A stretch of DNA of 64,000 bases from Gautieria morchelliformis. Its lineage: Eukaryota; Basidiomycota; Agaricomycetes; Gomphales; Gomphaceae. The notes under the pieces were generated by a model that was not told the DNA's origin, searched no databases, and was given only the letters and a program-made list of their open reading frames with translations. The first letter of the stretch is position 1. Each line of letters opens with the position of its first letter. Positions 55,007 through 64,000 of the stretch are shown here, piece after piece. The stretch lies in assembly GCA_015179125.1 (NCBI GenBank), contig WHVA01000096.1, positions 186,001 through 250,000 on the forward strand, given 5' to 3'. The translations under genes and the position numbers were made by a program.

Positions 55007-58000
55007 ATGTCCACCAGCGCGCATTGCAAGCAATGGCTCGAACTACCAGAAGAGGCTATCAGTGTAGACAATGTCAAGAATATACTGGGGGCGATTCCTG
55101 ACGATGCTTGGGTCGCCGCCGCCGTCGCTGACAAAACTGTGGACAAGGTAGACGTTCAACGAGCCCTCCTCGCCCTTGGGCTGGAGAAGACGGTACCCGC
55201 CCTGGAACGCTCACGCAAGGCAGTGGTCTATTTGGAAGGACCTATAGATGGTGATGATGATCCAGCTGATCCTGATACTCAGCTCAAACAATCATCCCTC
55301 GTTCGGCATTTTGCAACACACACCACGGATGAGCTACTCTGTCACTTACGCGCAGTCCTCCTAGAGCGACTCGACCGACTTGAGACATACGTTGAAATCT
55401 CTAGACAATTGTCAAAAGGGAAGCAGAACCAATCTAATGAAGCAGAGGACGGCTGGGACGACCTGGACCCATGGGAGGAGACACGGGATGCTGACTATGG
55501 TGTTGGCCGGGAAGGTGTCGGATACGATATCATCTTACCAGTGTCATTGTCGTCGTTCCTTCGAAGACCTCTCCTGCACACAGCCCTACATTTTGCCTTA
55601 AATCTACATTTTGAAGCACTAGCGACACTTCTCCAACGACACGCCAAGTCGCTCGCCGCTCACCGTCTTTATATCCTCCAGGCCATACCAGATCACGTAC
55701 ACCCTTCAGAGTTTCTTACACTTCTTCCTGCCATCGACCCGTCTACGGAATCTGAGGCTGCTGCGCCTCACATACCGTGGCGCGACTCCCAGGACTGGAC
55801 AGAGACAGAAGAATGTACATCAGCCTTCAGTCAGCAGAAAGTTCTGGCAGCATCTACTCCCTTGTCCAGTGCTCACTCGATATCTGAAGTGTCTCAGTGG
55901 TATCGAGATCGAATTCATCAAACGGATAGCACTGGGCTCGTCGACGTTGCCCTCGCACTTGTGCAGCACGGTGCCTCACAAGGAGTTCCAGACCTTGACG
56001 AGCTGGGTGAGGAGCTGGGACTTCTAGCGCGTCTTGTATACGATGCACCCCGTCCTGTGGATGACATTCAGGAAGATGGTTGGACACTATCTCGTTGGAG
56101 CTCTCTGGATCCCTTGTCAGTCCTGCGTGCATATTTGGCGTACTCTACCCCAGAGAGTATCGCTGACAATATTCGTCGCCTCGCGATGCCCTATCTTTTT
56201 GTCCTCGAATCACGAGCCGAACGTGCTGGAACTGCTGACCCTGGCATTGTGCACCGCGTCTTCTACAAATATCTCCTCCAGACCGAGCTACATATCACAG
56301 CCGCCATTTTCTCTTCCTCGAAGCCTACGTTGCCTATAGCCGAGAGACTGATAAAAAATGACGAAGACATGGCGCGATTAGCTCTCGCGTGTTTATACGG
56401 CAGCGATAATCTTACTGACTGGAAAATAATGAGCCAGATGTTCGAATGTCTACCTGAATGGACTGAGGTAAACGAAGAGGATGGCGATGAGGCAAACACG
56501 ACGCTTCTTTCTCTCGGTGACTTCGTGACGCCATCGACCTCCAGGCCGCGGTGTTCGCCACAAGAGCTGTTCCTCTTCTTCAGTCCACTCCCAGCGTCCG
56601 CTTGTCTCGTGTGTTGGATGTCCTAGACGTCCATCTCGAGTCCGGTGAGATATTGGCACGGTGGAACGTTCCTGCGCCTTTGCGATGGTTCCTACAGAGC
56701 GCGAATAATGAGGAACAGCAACGTTCGTGGGCTACCCGAATGTCAAGGCGTGCAGGAAGCGGAGGTGATGAGCCAGAAAGTGAAGAGGATTGGCTGGAGC
56801 TGTTGGACGATATGCTCAAGTTAGTTGGTGGTGGAGAAGGGGCGTTGAGAGGTGCCTTTGGGCTACTTACCAGGGGGAAGTGACCCGAATCTTCTTCAGT
56901 GGTTTACTTAGCTCTGGCAGTGAGTCTAATGCATATATTCACGTGTGGGTGCTAACGGAGTTTACAGACTTCCGTGTCGCAAAGAGTGTATTACGAAAGT
57001 CGCGCACACCTTATCTGTCTAATCCTCAAGTTGTCGAGGACCAAGTGTTGGCGTCATCCAGGGAGTTCTACGATAATGCCAGCTCGGGTAACTCCATCAA
57101 GGTGACATGAAACTCGCATACGAGTGGTAAGTATTCTTCGTATATAGTTCTCGCATTCTCGCTTCTGACATCGTGCGCAGCCTCAGCGTGGCTGGACCAT
57201 CACCTACAATTCAGCGGGAACGAGAGTTTATTGAAGCAACTAGCCGCATCTGCTCCTTCAATGTCGTCTCTCGCCAGGGTATCCCGATTTCTCCCATTGA
57301 AATCCGACTTGTCAAGGACCGACTCACCCTCATTGCTCGTGTTCTTTCCAGCACAGAGGACGCATATAAACACTCGAAGGTCATCCTTGACCTCATGCAC
57401 AAGCTTGGATACCGAGACGACGTCGCCGCTGAGGTTAGGGTCCAGGCCATGCTTGCCGAGGCCGCTTTGCAGGCTGAGGACTTTTTGGTAGCCGGGGAGA
57501 CCGCTGAACGGATGGTCGATATTGTGCGTAAACTCAGCACAGCCTCACCTACGTCGGGTGATGCGGAGAGCGAAAAGGAAGCAAAGGAAGTCTGCTGGCA
57601 CTCGTGCTTCCAGCTAGGAAGACAGACTGAATTCCATGACGTCGATACGAAGCTCAGATTGCTTGGTCATGCCCTCGAGCTCTGCCCCTCCGAACATCTG
57701 CTGGATGTTCTCAGCGTCTGGCGAAAGCTTGAAGGGGAGAGCCTTGTCACTCGTCGAGAAGATATGGCAACGCGCGAAGAGAACGCAAAGCGACAGCGCC
57801 AAGCGCCACCCTCTGCCACTGCGTCCTTCCGTACTAGCCTCCAAGATTTGCAGTTGGGAACTTCCACCGGCATCACTGGCCCGGATGCGGCTGCGGCTGC
57901 AGCGCTGGCCAGCCGGACGTTCAAGACTGTTGCAGCCAATTTCCCGTTTTCCGTACGTGGAAGACATTCGGAAGAGGGGAAGGACTCCTGGGATGGAGGC

Positions 58001-58105
58001 AGCGTTGGAAACGAGAACGAGGGCCCAGGAGCTGATGTTTCTGGTCACGCAAAACAGGCTTTCGCTAGAGGTATTGGATGGCTAATTGGTGCCGACGAGG
58101 AGTAG
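55007..58105 (+). CDS. SEC39: SEC39/NBAS-type secretory pathway protein, with frame uncertainties
   Basis: Subunit of the Dsl1/NRZ tether for Golgi-to-ER COPI vesicles. Large exon from 55007: WLELPEEAISVDNVKNILG, DDAWVAAAVADKTVDKVDV, then LRAVLLERLDRLETYVEIS, ISEVSQWYRDRIHQTDSTG, VDVALALVQHGASQGVPDLD and GTADPGIVHRVFYKYLL, typical alpha-helical Sec39 sequence. After about 56600 it continues LSRVLDVLDVHLESGEILAR, PLRWFLQSANNEEQQRSW, GEVTRIFFSGLL, DFRVAKSVLRKSRTPYLS, REREFIEATSRICSFNVVSR, PIEIRLVKDRLTLIARVLSS and FARGIGWLIGADEE. The frame changes once near 56590-56600 and again at the G run 56873-56877; each could be a missing base or a ~50 nt weak intron. Elsewhere normal introns (for example ~56918-56967 and ~57127-57180) are clear. 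Confidence 0.8.
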
Positions 58106-58329
58106 TAATATAAAGGAGTAGTAGTCTATGTTACAGAAGTCCTAAGGGGAGGTATACGATGTTTTTACGTGACAGTACATATCGAGAAAGACTAGTTAAG
58201 AATAAAAACGAGGGCAGTGCCGGATAGATGAACAAGGTATTATTATGTTGCACAAGTTGGCCAAGGCAATGCTGAAAAGGGTGTGGAATGGGGGATAAGC
58301 AATGAAGGGATTCCTAGCATTGAGGGGTA
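58106..58329. other. Short convergent intergenic spacer
   Basis: 224 bp between the SEC39 stop and the stop of the next minus-strand gene. Nothing else seen. Confidence 0.4.
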
Positions 58330-59864
58330 TCACAGGTCGCCCCCGCCACCAAACACCGTCCTAGTGTTCCCGCTACCTAAGCGGGGCCTGGGGCGATCTA
58401 CAACGCCGACATTTTGCGGGACGGGGGCTCGTACCACACGCTCACGCCTGGCCGCACCACAGGTCTCGCATTCGCCCGTACTGCGCAGCTCTTCGACCTC
58501 GACTTTAAGATTTCTGATCTGACCCTCGAGCTCCCAAATATGCTGCTGCCACATCTTGCGCGAGTTGACGATCTGTTCTTGCAGAGCCACAATCACATTC
58601 GACGGGTCTTCGCTCTGGATTGCGCCTAGAGCTGGCGGAGGACCAACTAGGGGGAGCAAGGTTGGCGTCATGGGTGGATCGGATGCCGTGGACGTGGAAT
58701 TTGAACGCGAGTAACTAAACCCGGGTGTCGTAGGTGGCTCTTCCACGCGCCTTATTATTGAAGGAACAGCTGTCGTCTCAGCAGGTGCGAGTAGTTCCGG
58801 AAACTTGGCACTAAAAATCGTAGAGACGGGCCGTAAAGACAACCCTTGGAACGCCGTCTGCGTGGGAGGCGCCGAGGCAGTCGGCCTAGACAAATCTGAA
58901 CTTAACGTGCCAGGAGGCTGGGATTCACTAGCTGCCACCGATGGCCCCTGAGCAGACGTCTGTGCTGGGCTATGGCTTGCTGCGGGTAACGGCGCTGAGG
59001 CCTGACGAAGACGAGGGGGTGATGCAGGTTTCGTACTCGGTTCCTCTTGGCTAGGCCGAGTGGGGGTACCAGAGGCGGGGAATGACGGCGAAGTGACAAC
59101 CACCGAAAGGGGTAGGGGAGGCGGGATGCGCTTAATGTTGTGAAGAGCTGCACTTGGCAACGGAGGGGCCGTCTCGCTGTTGGACGGAGGAAGCTGGGGT
59201 GGAGTTGACATGGAACGAATGGGGTAATCCGACGCCTTGGCATCTCTGTCCCGGTCTTTTTCTTTGCCTTGAAACAACTTCATGAAGGCGCTTCTCTTGT
59301 GTTTTATTGTCTTTGCAGGGACGGCACTACCGTCTACAGTGGCACTCGAGTCGCTCCCAGCCATATGCTTCCCAGAGTTCGCGGTAGGGGGCCTCGGATG
59401 CGGAATCATTTTGTGGTGCTGCATGCTTGGTCCTTGCGAAGGATCAGAGAACGGAGCATGTGAAAAATCCTGACGCTGCATCGGGCCACGAACGCTGTTC
59501 TCCACAATAACACCCGGGGCCAGGCCTAAACCAGCCACCAGGGTCGAGCTCGGGGTGGATCTCGGGGTGTATGTGTTTCCATCGTAACCGCTTTGTCCTT
59601 GCCCGCGATTTGGGGCATTCTGGGCACGGGCCCTAGCCTGTTCGAGTGTGATAAGATTGTGCATCGGACTTCCGGGCTGATCTCCATATACGACCATGGG
59701 TCCCACAGGGCTCGAGGGCACTGGTCTCGAAGAGCTACGGGTTTTTGGTTGGGCGCCAAGGTGTGATGTGTCGGCGCGTCCATCTTGCTCGCCAAACAAA
59801 GTCCGTGGCGGCATTGCCGGAAGCGGTAACCCACCTGCGGAAGCCTTGCGGAGACCCGTGGTGT

Positions 59865-59895
<31 letters not shown>

Positions 59896-61068
59896 TGTTG
59901 ATTCCGATGTACGGCGCAAAGGCGAGATTTGCTTTTCACGTTCATCAAAAGCTCTCTCGTGACTCGGGGCAGGGGTTCGAGGAAGTGGTACTGGTGGCGC
60001 AGATGTAGCCGCCGGAAGCAAATCAGGATTCGCATATGGATGAACGCATCGGTCGGAGTGGGAGGGCGAGGCGGAACGAATGGAAGGGGCGGACCCGCCA
60101 CGCGACGAATATGACATATCTTGAGGACGAAATGGGTGTGTAGGGAAAGGAAACGGTTCCACGGGGGATACAGTGCGAGCACGACCGTAGGGGTATTTGT
60201 CTGACGATAGAGAATCTGTTGCGGAGTGCGAGGATCTAGACGAAGATGTCACAGTACTAAAGTAACATGACGCAGAATGAGCGTTGTTCCCACATGCAGA
60301 CTAGACCACGTACGGGATAGCGCTATGGCTGTGTGACGCCCCCGAGAGATGAGGTCCGTAAGGACCTCCCTGTGACTCGCGAGTCTGCTGGCGATACATA
60401 CCATTCGTCCCGCCACTGCCCTTTCTACCCGGGGCAGGCAGAGGGCCTGGACTACGACTCCGCGTTGTAAAGCCAAGACCTTTTGCGGTTGGCTTGTCCT
60501 GATCTCTGCTCCTCCTCGTCTTGTCGCTGAATGTGGACGCTGTAGCACTGCCAGGTTCCCCTTCCCCTTCCTCTTCCTCTTCCTCCAGCAAACCATCCCC
60601 GAATTCCCAGGGCGCCCTGCTAACATACCTCATTTTGGGACCAAGCCTCATACGCGTGTCCTCCACGGTCTCTTCAGAAGGAGAGCCTTCAGCCGAAGGC
60701 ACAGGGCTTGGATGCAAGAGGGGTGGTCTTGGGGCCAGGGCAGAGATGAATGAGACATCATCGTCTGCAGGAGGATACAATGAGCGGTCATCTTGGTCAT
60801 AAGAATTTCGTGTGTAAAAGGTGAGAGCGTCGTCATCGTCGTCGTCGAAACTGGATCGATCCTGACCCGACAAGGACGTCTGATAGCCTGAATGTAGCCA
60901 GTCTCCTCTCGCGTGTGATTGGGTATTCGGTGAGTATTCGGCACGGCTGTATATAGAGGGAGAGTCTGAGCGTTGTGAATAGGAAACTGAAGTGTAGCGA
61001 GTGTGTGCTTGTTCGTCAATGACGGCCTGGTCTGATGTTGGGGAGCGTGGATGGCGTGAAGTCAACAT
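58330..61068 (-). CDS. Ser/Pro-rich disordered protein with C-terminal coiled coil
   Basis: Uncharacterised. Two long open segments, 61068-~60294 and ~60249-58330, join in phase through an intron (gtacgtggtc ... gttactttag). The first is Ser/Tyr/Asp-rich with poly-Asp and poly-Glu runs; the second is Pro/Ser-rich with many SP sites, an SSPPPPPPP run, and a conserved-looking basic patch KTIKHKRSAFMKLFQGKEK. The C-terminal 100 residues form a coiled coil, VALQEQIVNSRKMWQQHI, WELEGQIRNLKVEVEELR, followed by CETCG (a possible metal knuckle) and a Gly/Arg-rich end. The composition suggests a phosphorylated scaffold, perhaps cytoskeletal or polarity-related, but I recognise no family. Confidence 0.7.
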
Positions 61069-62647
61069 AATACAAGAAAAACAATAAGAAAAAAGAGACG
61101 AGTGGTGGGATGGTTTATACGCTCGATGTCAACGCTATAGACTGGCGGTGGACGGTGACAAGGAGGAAGGGGCCAGCATGCCAATGTGAAACTCTCGTCG
61201 ACAGATTAGGTAATAGCTAATTCATTACCGTAAACGGAGCTTACTGATTTTGGGCTACCCGTCGTACTACTTCTACCGCCCCGTAGACTCTGACGTCCTC
61301 CAAAGGCGAGGAGAGCATGTGAGTGCGACGAGGTCTCGAGTGAATCTGCACTGGTTGGCTTACCGAGGAGATTTCGTCGCGGGATCCAACCCAATCAGAA
61401 GCGGTATATCTATCGTTGTGAACCACATCGCAGAAGCTGGGAAAAGATCATGCACATGGACTGGCTCATATCAGGCGTGCCATGGTTATTGCAATGGGTG
61501 GTTTGGCATGCAACAGTCGCCTTGCAAAGCACAGGCCTGATATCATTATGGGCTCACGCACGCATCGATCTGACTGACACAAAGGAAGTGGACAATCAAT
61601 GAAATAGGCGTGTAGCCCATACTTACGCAAGAAACGTTGTGTTTACATTTCACAGATTTTCAATCTAAACCCTTGCTCTGCAGGCTTTCGGTCGCGACCT
61701 CCGTCTTGAGCAGGGGGATCGACGTCTAATATAGCTGACTGGCACACTGCAACATTCCGAAGCCTTGTCAGACCTTCTGCCTCATGACAGCACAGCACAG
61801 CATCCCCCTACCAACACGTGCCAGGCCCCAACATGATGCACTGCCCTGACGTCACAGCAGCAGGACAAACGGACTTCCACATAGGCCTATTTCCTATTTC
61901 CCCCGACAAATACCAGAACTCGTGCGCTAGAAATTTTCCGAGTGACTGCGATTGGCAATAGAGCTCAGGCATACACGGTAGATATTTCGAGGCATCTGTC
62001 CATATTCGCAACTGTCGGCCGGGCCCAAGTGCGGTAGGGTTTTGCTGTGTGGTTGAGATAGGGACCCACTGGATTTCCAACGACCGGCCTGCACCAACAT
62101 ACCGAGGACAGTGCTCGCATCCGCGGCGTCAAAGGATGCTTGCAACGCCTGGGCTGATTGGAGCGCTAATTATAGCTCCCCGCTGTCTCTAGCGTAAGAA
62201 ATCTCTGCGCATGATGTCCGCCATCCGGGAAATGTAGGGAACGCAATTCAGACAATTCAGACAATGCGTGTACTTTGTCTCGGGTACTCATTGTCCACAA
62301 TTCCTTGATGCAGTGTAGGAGACAATAACCACCGCAAAATTAGCCGTTTTTGCTTGCCGCATTGCTGTGGCACAATTGTTTTAAGTCCGAGCATTTGCTT
62401 TATATGTCTTAGCTTATATAAGCGTTGCGAGTAGACCTAACCGGTGCTTCTGGCTATATATGATGCTTGCAATGGTGCGCTAAACTTCTCAGCCCTCACG
62501 AAAGCCCCCAAGGTCAAGAGCCCTGTCACTGACATCATTTCAGTAAGCTCTGAAGCAGTCTGGACTTCACCCTCCTTGTACTGATCGCTGGCGATTTTTT
62601 CTATTCATGTTCTTCAGTCTCTCGGTATATTGTCGTCGCCAGCTCCA
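61069..62647. other. Gene-free stretch
   Basis: No coding region recognised on either strand. It separates divergent genes, so it holds the promoter of the Ser/Pro-rich gene (minus) at one end and of the permease (plus) at the other. A direct repeat of cagacaatt occurs at about 62249-62266. Confidence 0.4.
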
Positions 62648-64000
62648 ATGGTCACTGGAAAGTCAATCGCAACTCTGGTGGTGTTCATCATCTCTATCAT
62701 ATTCGTGATCCAGCCAGTGCATGTCCCTGTTCGTCTGCCACATCTTGGTCGCCGAAAAATTCCAGTCACTCTCACGACTGCACCGATTGTCGCGATTGCT
62801 ATCCTCTGGGCATCACAATGCATAGATCCTGCAGTCATTCGCAGTGGCATCGTTGGCACACAGGGTGTCAAACCGTATAACATCCTCATCCTTTTCTTTT
62901 CCCTGGCATACATGGCCATCACCTTGGACGTTACCGGAATACTACAGTCTGCCGCGTACTGGGTCAGCAATCGCGGTGGTGCGGACGGCTGGAAGCTGTT
63001 CTTCTACTTCTATGTCATGCTCACCCTGGTAAGCGTAGTTATCGGTAACGATCCCGTTATCCTCTCCGGCACTGCGTTTTTAGTCTATTACACACGAGTC
63101 GTCGAGGAGCTGCAACCACTGCCCTGGCTCATTTCAGAGTTTGCAGCCGCAAACACCGCCAGTATGGTCCTGTTTGTAGGAAACCCTACCAACGTTGTCA
63201 TCTGTGAAGGCTTTGCCGTCAATAACGCTGCCTTTACCGCCTACACGATCGTCCCGTTTCTGGCGTGCAATGTCGCATGCTTTATCGCACTTGCAGTCCA
63301 GTACCGCTCTCCAAAACACCTCCCAAGGAAGATTACGCCTACCCAATTGGACGTGCGCTCTGTACTGCTGGATCCCCGCAGTGCTCTGATCGGGAGCATC
63401 TGGTTAGGGACCTGCCTTGCCGTTTGCATCGTTGTCAGTTTTTTCAACGTCGACGTATGGATGATCAGCCTGCCCTTTGCCGTCACCAAGTTTATATATG
63501 ACTTGGCATGGGATCATTACCGATACGAAAATAACAGACCAATGCTTGGCCGAGGTCAATCTGACCCAGAGGAGAAAATCCCCGAGGAAAGTCCCCGTCC
63601 ATTCAGCGACGATTCACGCTCGTCCACGTTCAAGAGTTCACGCCGGCAGACTACGCTTCGTTCCACGGCTGAAACACTCGTTAATGAAGGTCCGAGTCAG
63701 GAACCGGCCCCCAACAATAAAACAAAAGACATACAACAATACCCCATTCCGGAACACGAACCCTCTACATCTCCATTACCCTCTACTTCTCCATTCCCCC
63801 CTACTTCTCCATTCCCCACCCCATCATTCCAGACGCGCGTCAAAGCCCGTTTTCCTACATTCTTCAAAGCCCTCCCACGTCTTCCATTTGCCCTCGTCCC
63901 GTTCGCCTTTTCACAATTTATCCTTATTGAAGCTCTAGCTCATCAGGGTTGGATCGACGTTTTTGCCACTTGGCTTGTCCGTGCTACCAAGCTTCAAATA
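62648..64000 (+). CDS. ArsB/CitMHS-type ion permease, 3' end outside window
   Basis: First 451 residues of a multi-pass anion/arsenite-type transporter. The start at 62648 gives MVTGKSIATLVVFIISIIFV as helix 1. Then TTAPIVAIAILWASQCIDP, NILILFFSLAYMAITLDVTG, LFFYFYVMLTLVSVVIGNDP (the GNDPVIL turn aligns with the NDA turn of ArsB/SLC13 proteins), ISEFAAANTASMVLFVGNPT (the family's ANTAS...NPTN signature), and YTIVPFLACNVACFIALAV. A hydrophilic loop of about 130 residues, Ser/Pro-rich, runs from 63520 to 63870 before the next helix, PFALVPFAFSQFILIE. No intron is needed in this part. Substrate unknown; eukaryotic relatives are annotated as arsenite or dicarboxylate permeases. Confidence 0.85.
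   Translation, partial: MVTGKSIATLVVFIISIIFVIQPVHVPVRLPHLGRRKIPVTLTTAPIVAIAILWASQCIDPAVIRSGIVGTQGVKPYNILILFFSLAYMAITLDVTGILQSAAYWVSNRGGADGWKLFFYFYVMLTLVSVVIGNDPVILSGTAFLVYYTRVVEELQPLPWLISEFAAANTASMVLFVGNPTNVVICEGFAVNNAAFTAYTIVPFLACNVACFIALAVQYRSPKHLPRKITPTQLDVRSVLLDPRSALIGSIWLGTCLAVCIVVSFFNVDVWMISLPFAVTKFIYDLAWDHYRYENNRPMLGRGQSDPEEKIPEESPRPFSDDSRSSTFKSSRRQTTLRSTAETLVNEGPSQEPAPNNKTKDIQQYPIPEHEPSTSPLPSTSPFPPTSPFPTPSFQTRVKARFPTFFKALPRLPFALVPFAFSQFILIEALAHQGWIDVFATWLVRATKLQI
63761..63814 (+). repeat. 18 bp tandem repeat, three units
   Basis: Units at 63761, 63779 and 63797 of the form ccctctact/atctccattc/a, encoding PSTSPL/PSTSPF/PPTSPF in the cytosolic loop of the permease. Each unit is an SP-site-containing hexapeptide. 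Confidence 0.85.

Noticed and set aside
1-64000. tRNA, rRNA, CRISPR array or other structured RNA genes
   Set aside because: No A/B-box pair, cloverleaf or regular spacer-repeat array was found by eye; CRISPR is not expected in a fungal genome. A tRNAscan run would be decisive.

Overview
The window reads as nuclear DNA of a filamentous basidiomycete, most likely an Agaricomycete. Protein-coding genes are split by many 46-66 bp GT-AG introns, several coding exons are only 12-29 nt long, genes are closely packed in head-to-head and tail-to-tail pairs, and the recognisable families are those of mushroom-forming fungi (PPZ phosphatase, basal SGT1 without TPR, an EED homologue, a GT90 relic, a tyrosine-recombinase transposon relic). 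I rebuilt exon structures by eye from splice sites, reading-frame phase and family knowledge. Where every phase closes I give exact exons; elsewhere I give spans. Layout: 1-9.7 kb: 3' part of a Gfo/Idh/MocA oxidoreductase (+), a G1/S-type cyclin (-), a 1357-residue 4E-T-like eIF4E-binding protein (-), and a short LYR-motif gene (LYRM2-like, +) that starts 114 bp from it. 9.7-20 kb is gene-poor and decayed: an unknown fragment, a broken GT90 glycosyltransferase, a Ser/Thr-rich single-pass membrane protein built on 33 bp repeats, and a doubtful multi-pass membrane protein. 20-33 kb is dense housekeeping: mitochondrial pyruvate carrier MPC1 (+), DNA ligase I (-), ribosomal protein uS17/S11 (+), a PPZ-type phosphatase (+), an SLC35F-like transporter (-), mitochondrial ribosomal protein bL36m (+) and dihydrofolate reductase (-). 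33-39 kb: a second Ser/Thr-rich single-pass membrane protein (-), a Polycomb EED/ESC WD40 protein (-) with a duplicated SUMO-interaction-like motif, and SGT1 (+). 39-43 kb: a decayed tyrosine-recombinase element lies directly upstream of the SDHB gene, and a 178 bp direct repeat flanks the whole interval. 43-64 kb: an Msg5-like dual-specificity phosphatase (-), a long coiled-coil protein (-), an SHB17-like sugar bisphosphatase (-), VPS18 (+), CGR1 (-), SEC39 (+), a Ser/Pro-rich scaffold-like protein (-), and the 5' part of an ArsB/CitMHS-type permease (+). There is no biosynthetic cluster or obvious shared pathway. Loose functional groupings are mitochondrial metabolism (LYRM2, MPC1, bL36m, SDHB), nucleotide and DNA metabolism (LIG1, DHFR), vesicle traffic (VPS18, SEC39) and growth signalling (cyclin, PPZ, dual-specificity phosphatase, SGT1). 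The most unusual signals are the widespread tiny exons and two GC-AG introns, the tandem IIDLT motifs of the EED homologue, the transposon relic against the SDHB start, and three places where a conserved gene loses frame by one base, two of them in 5-base homopolymers.
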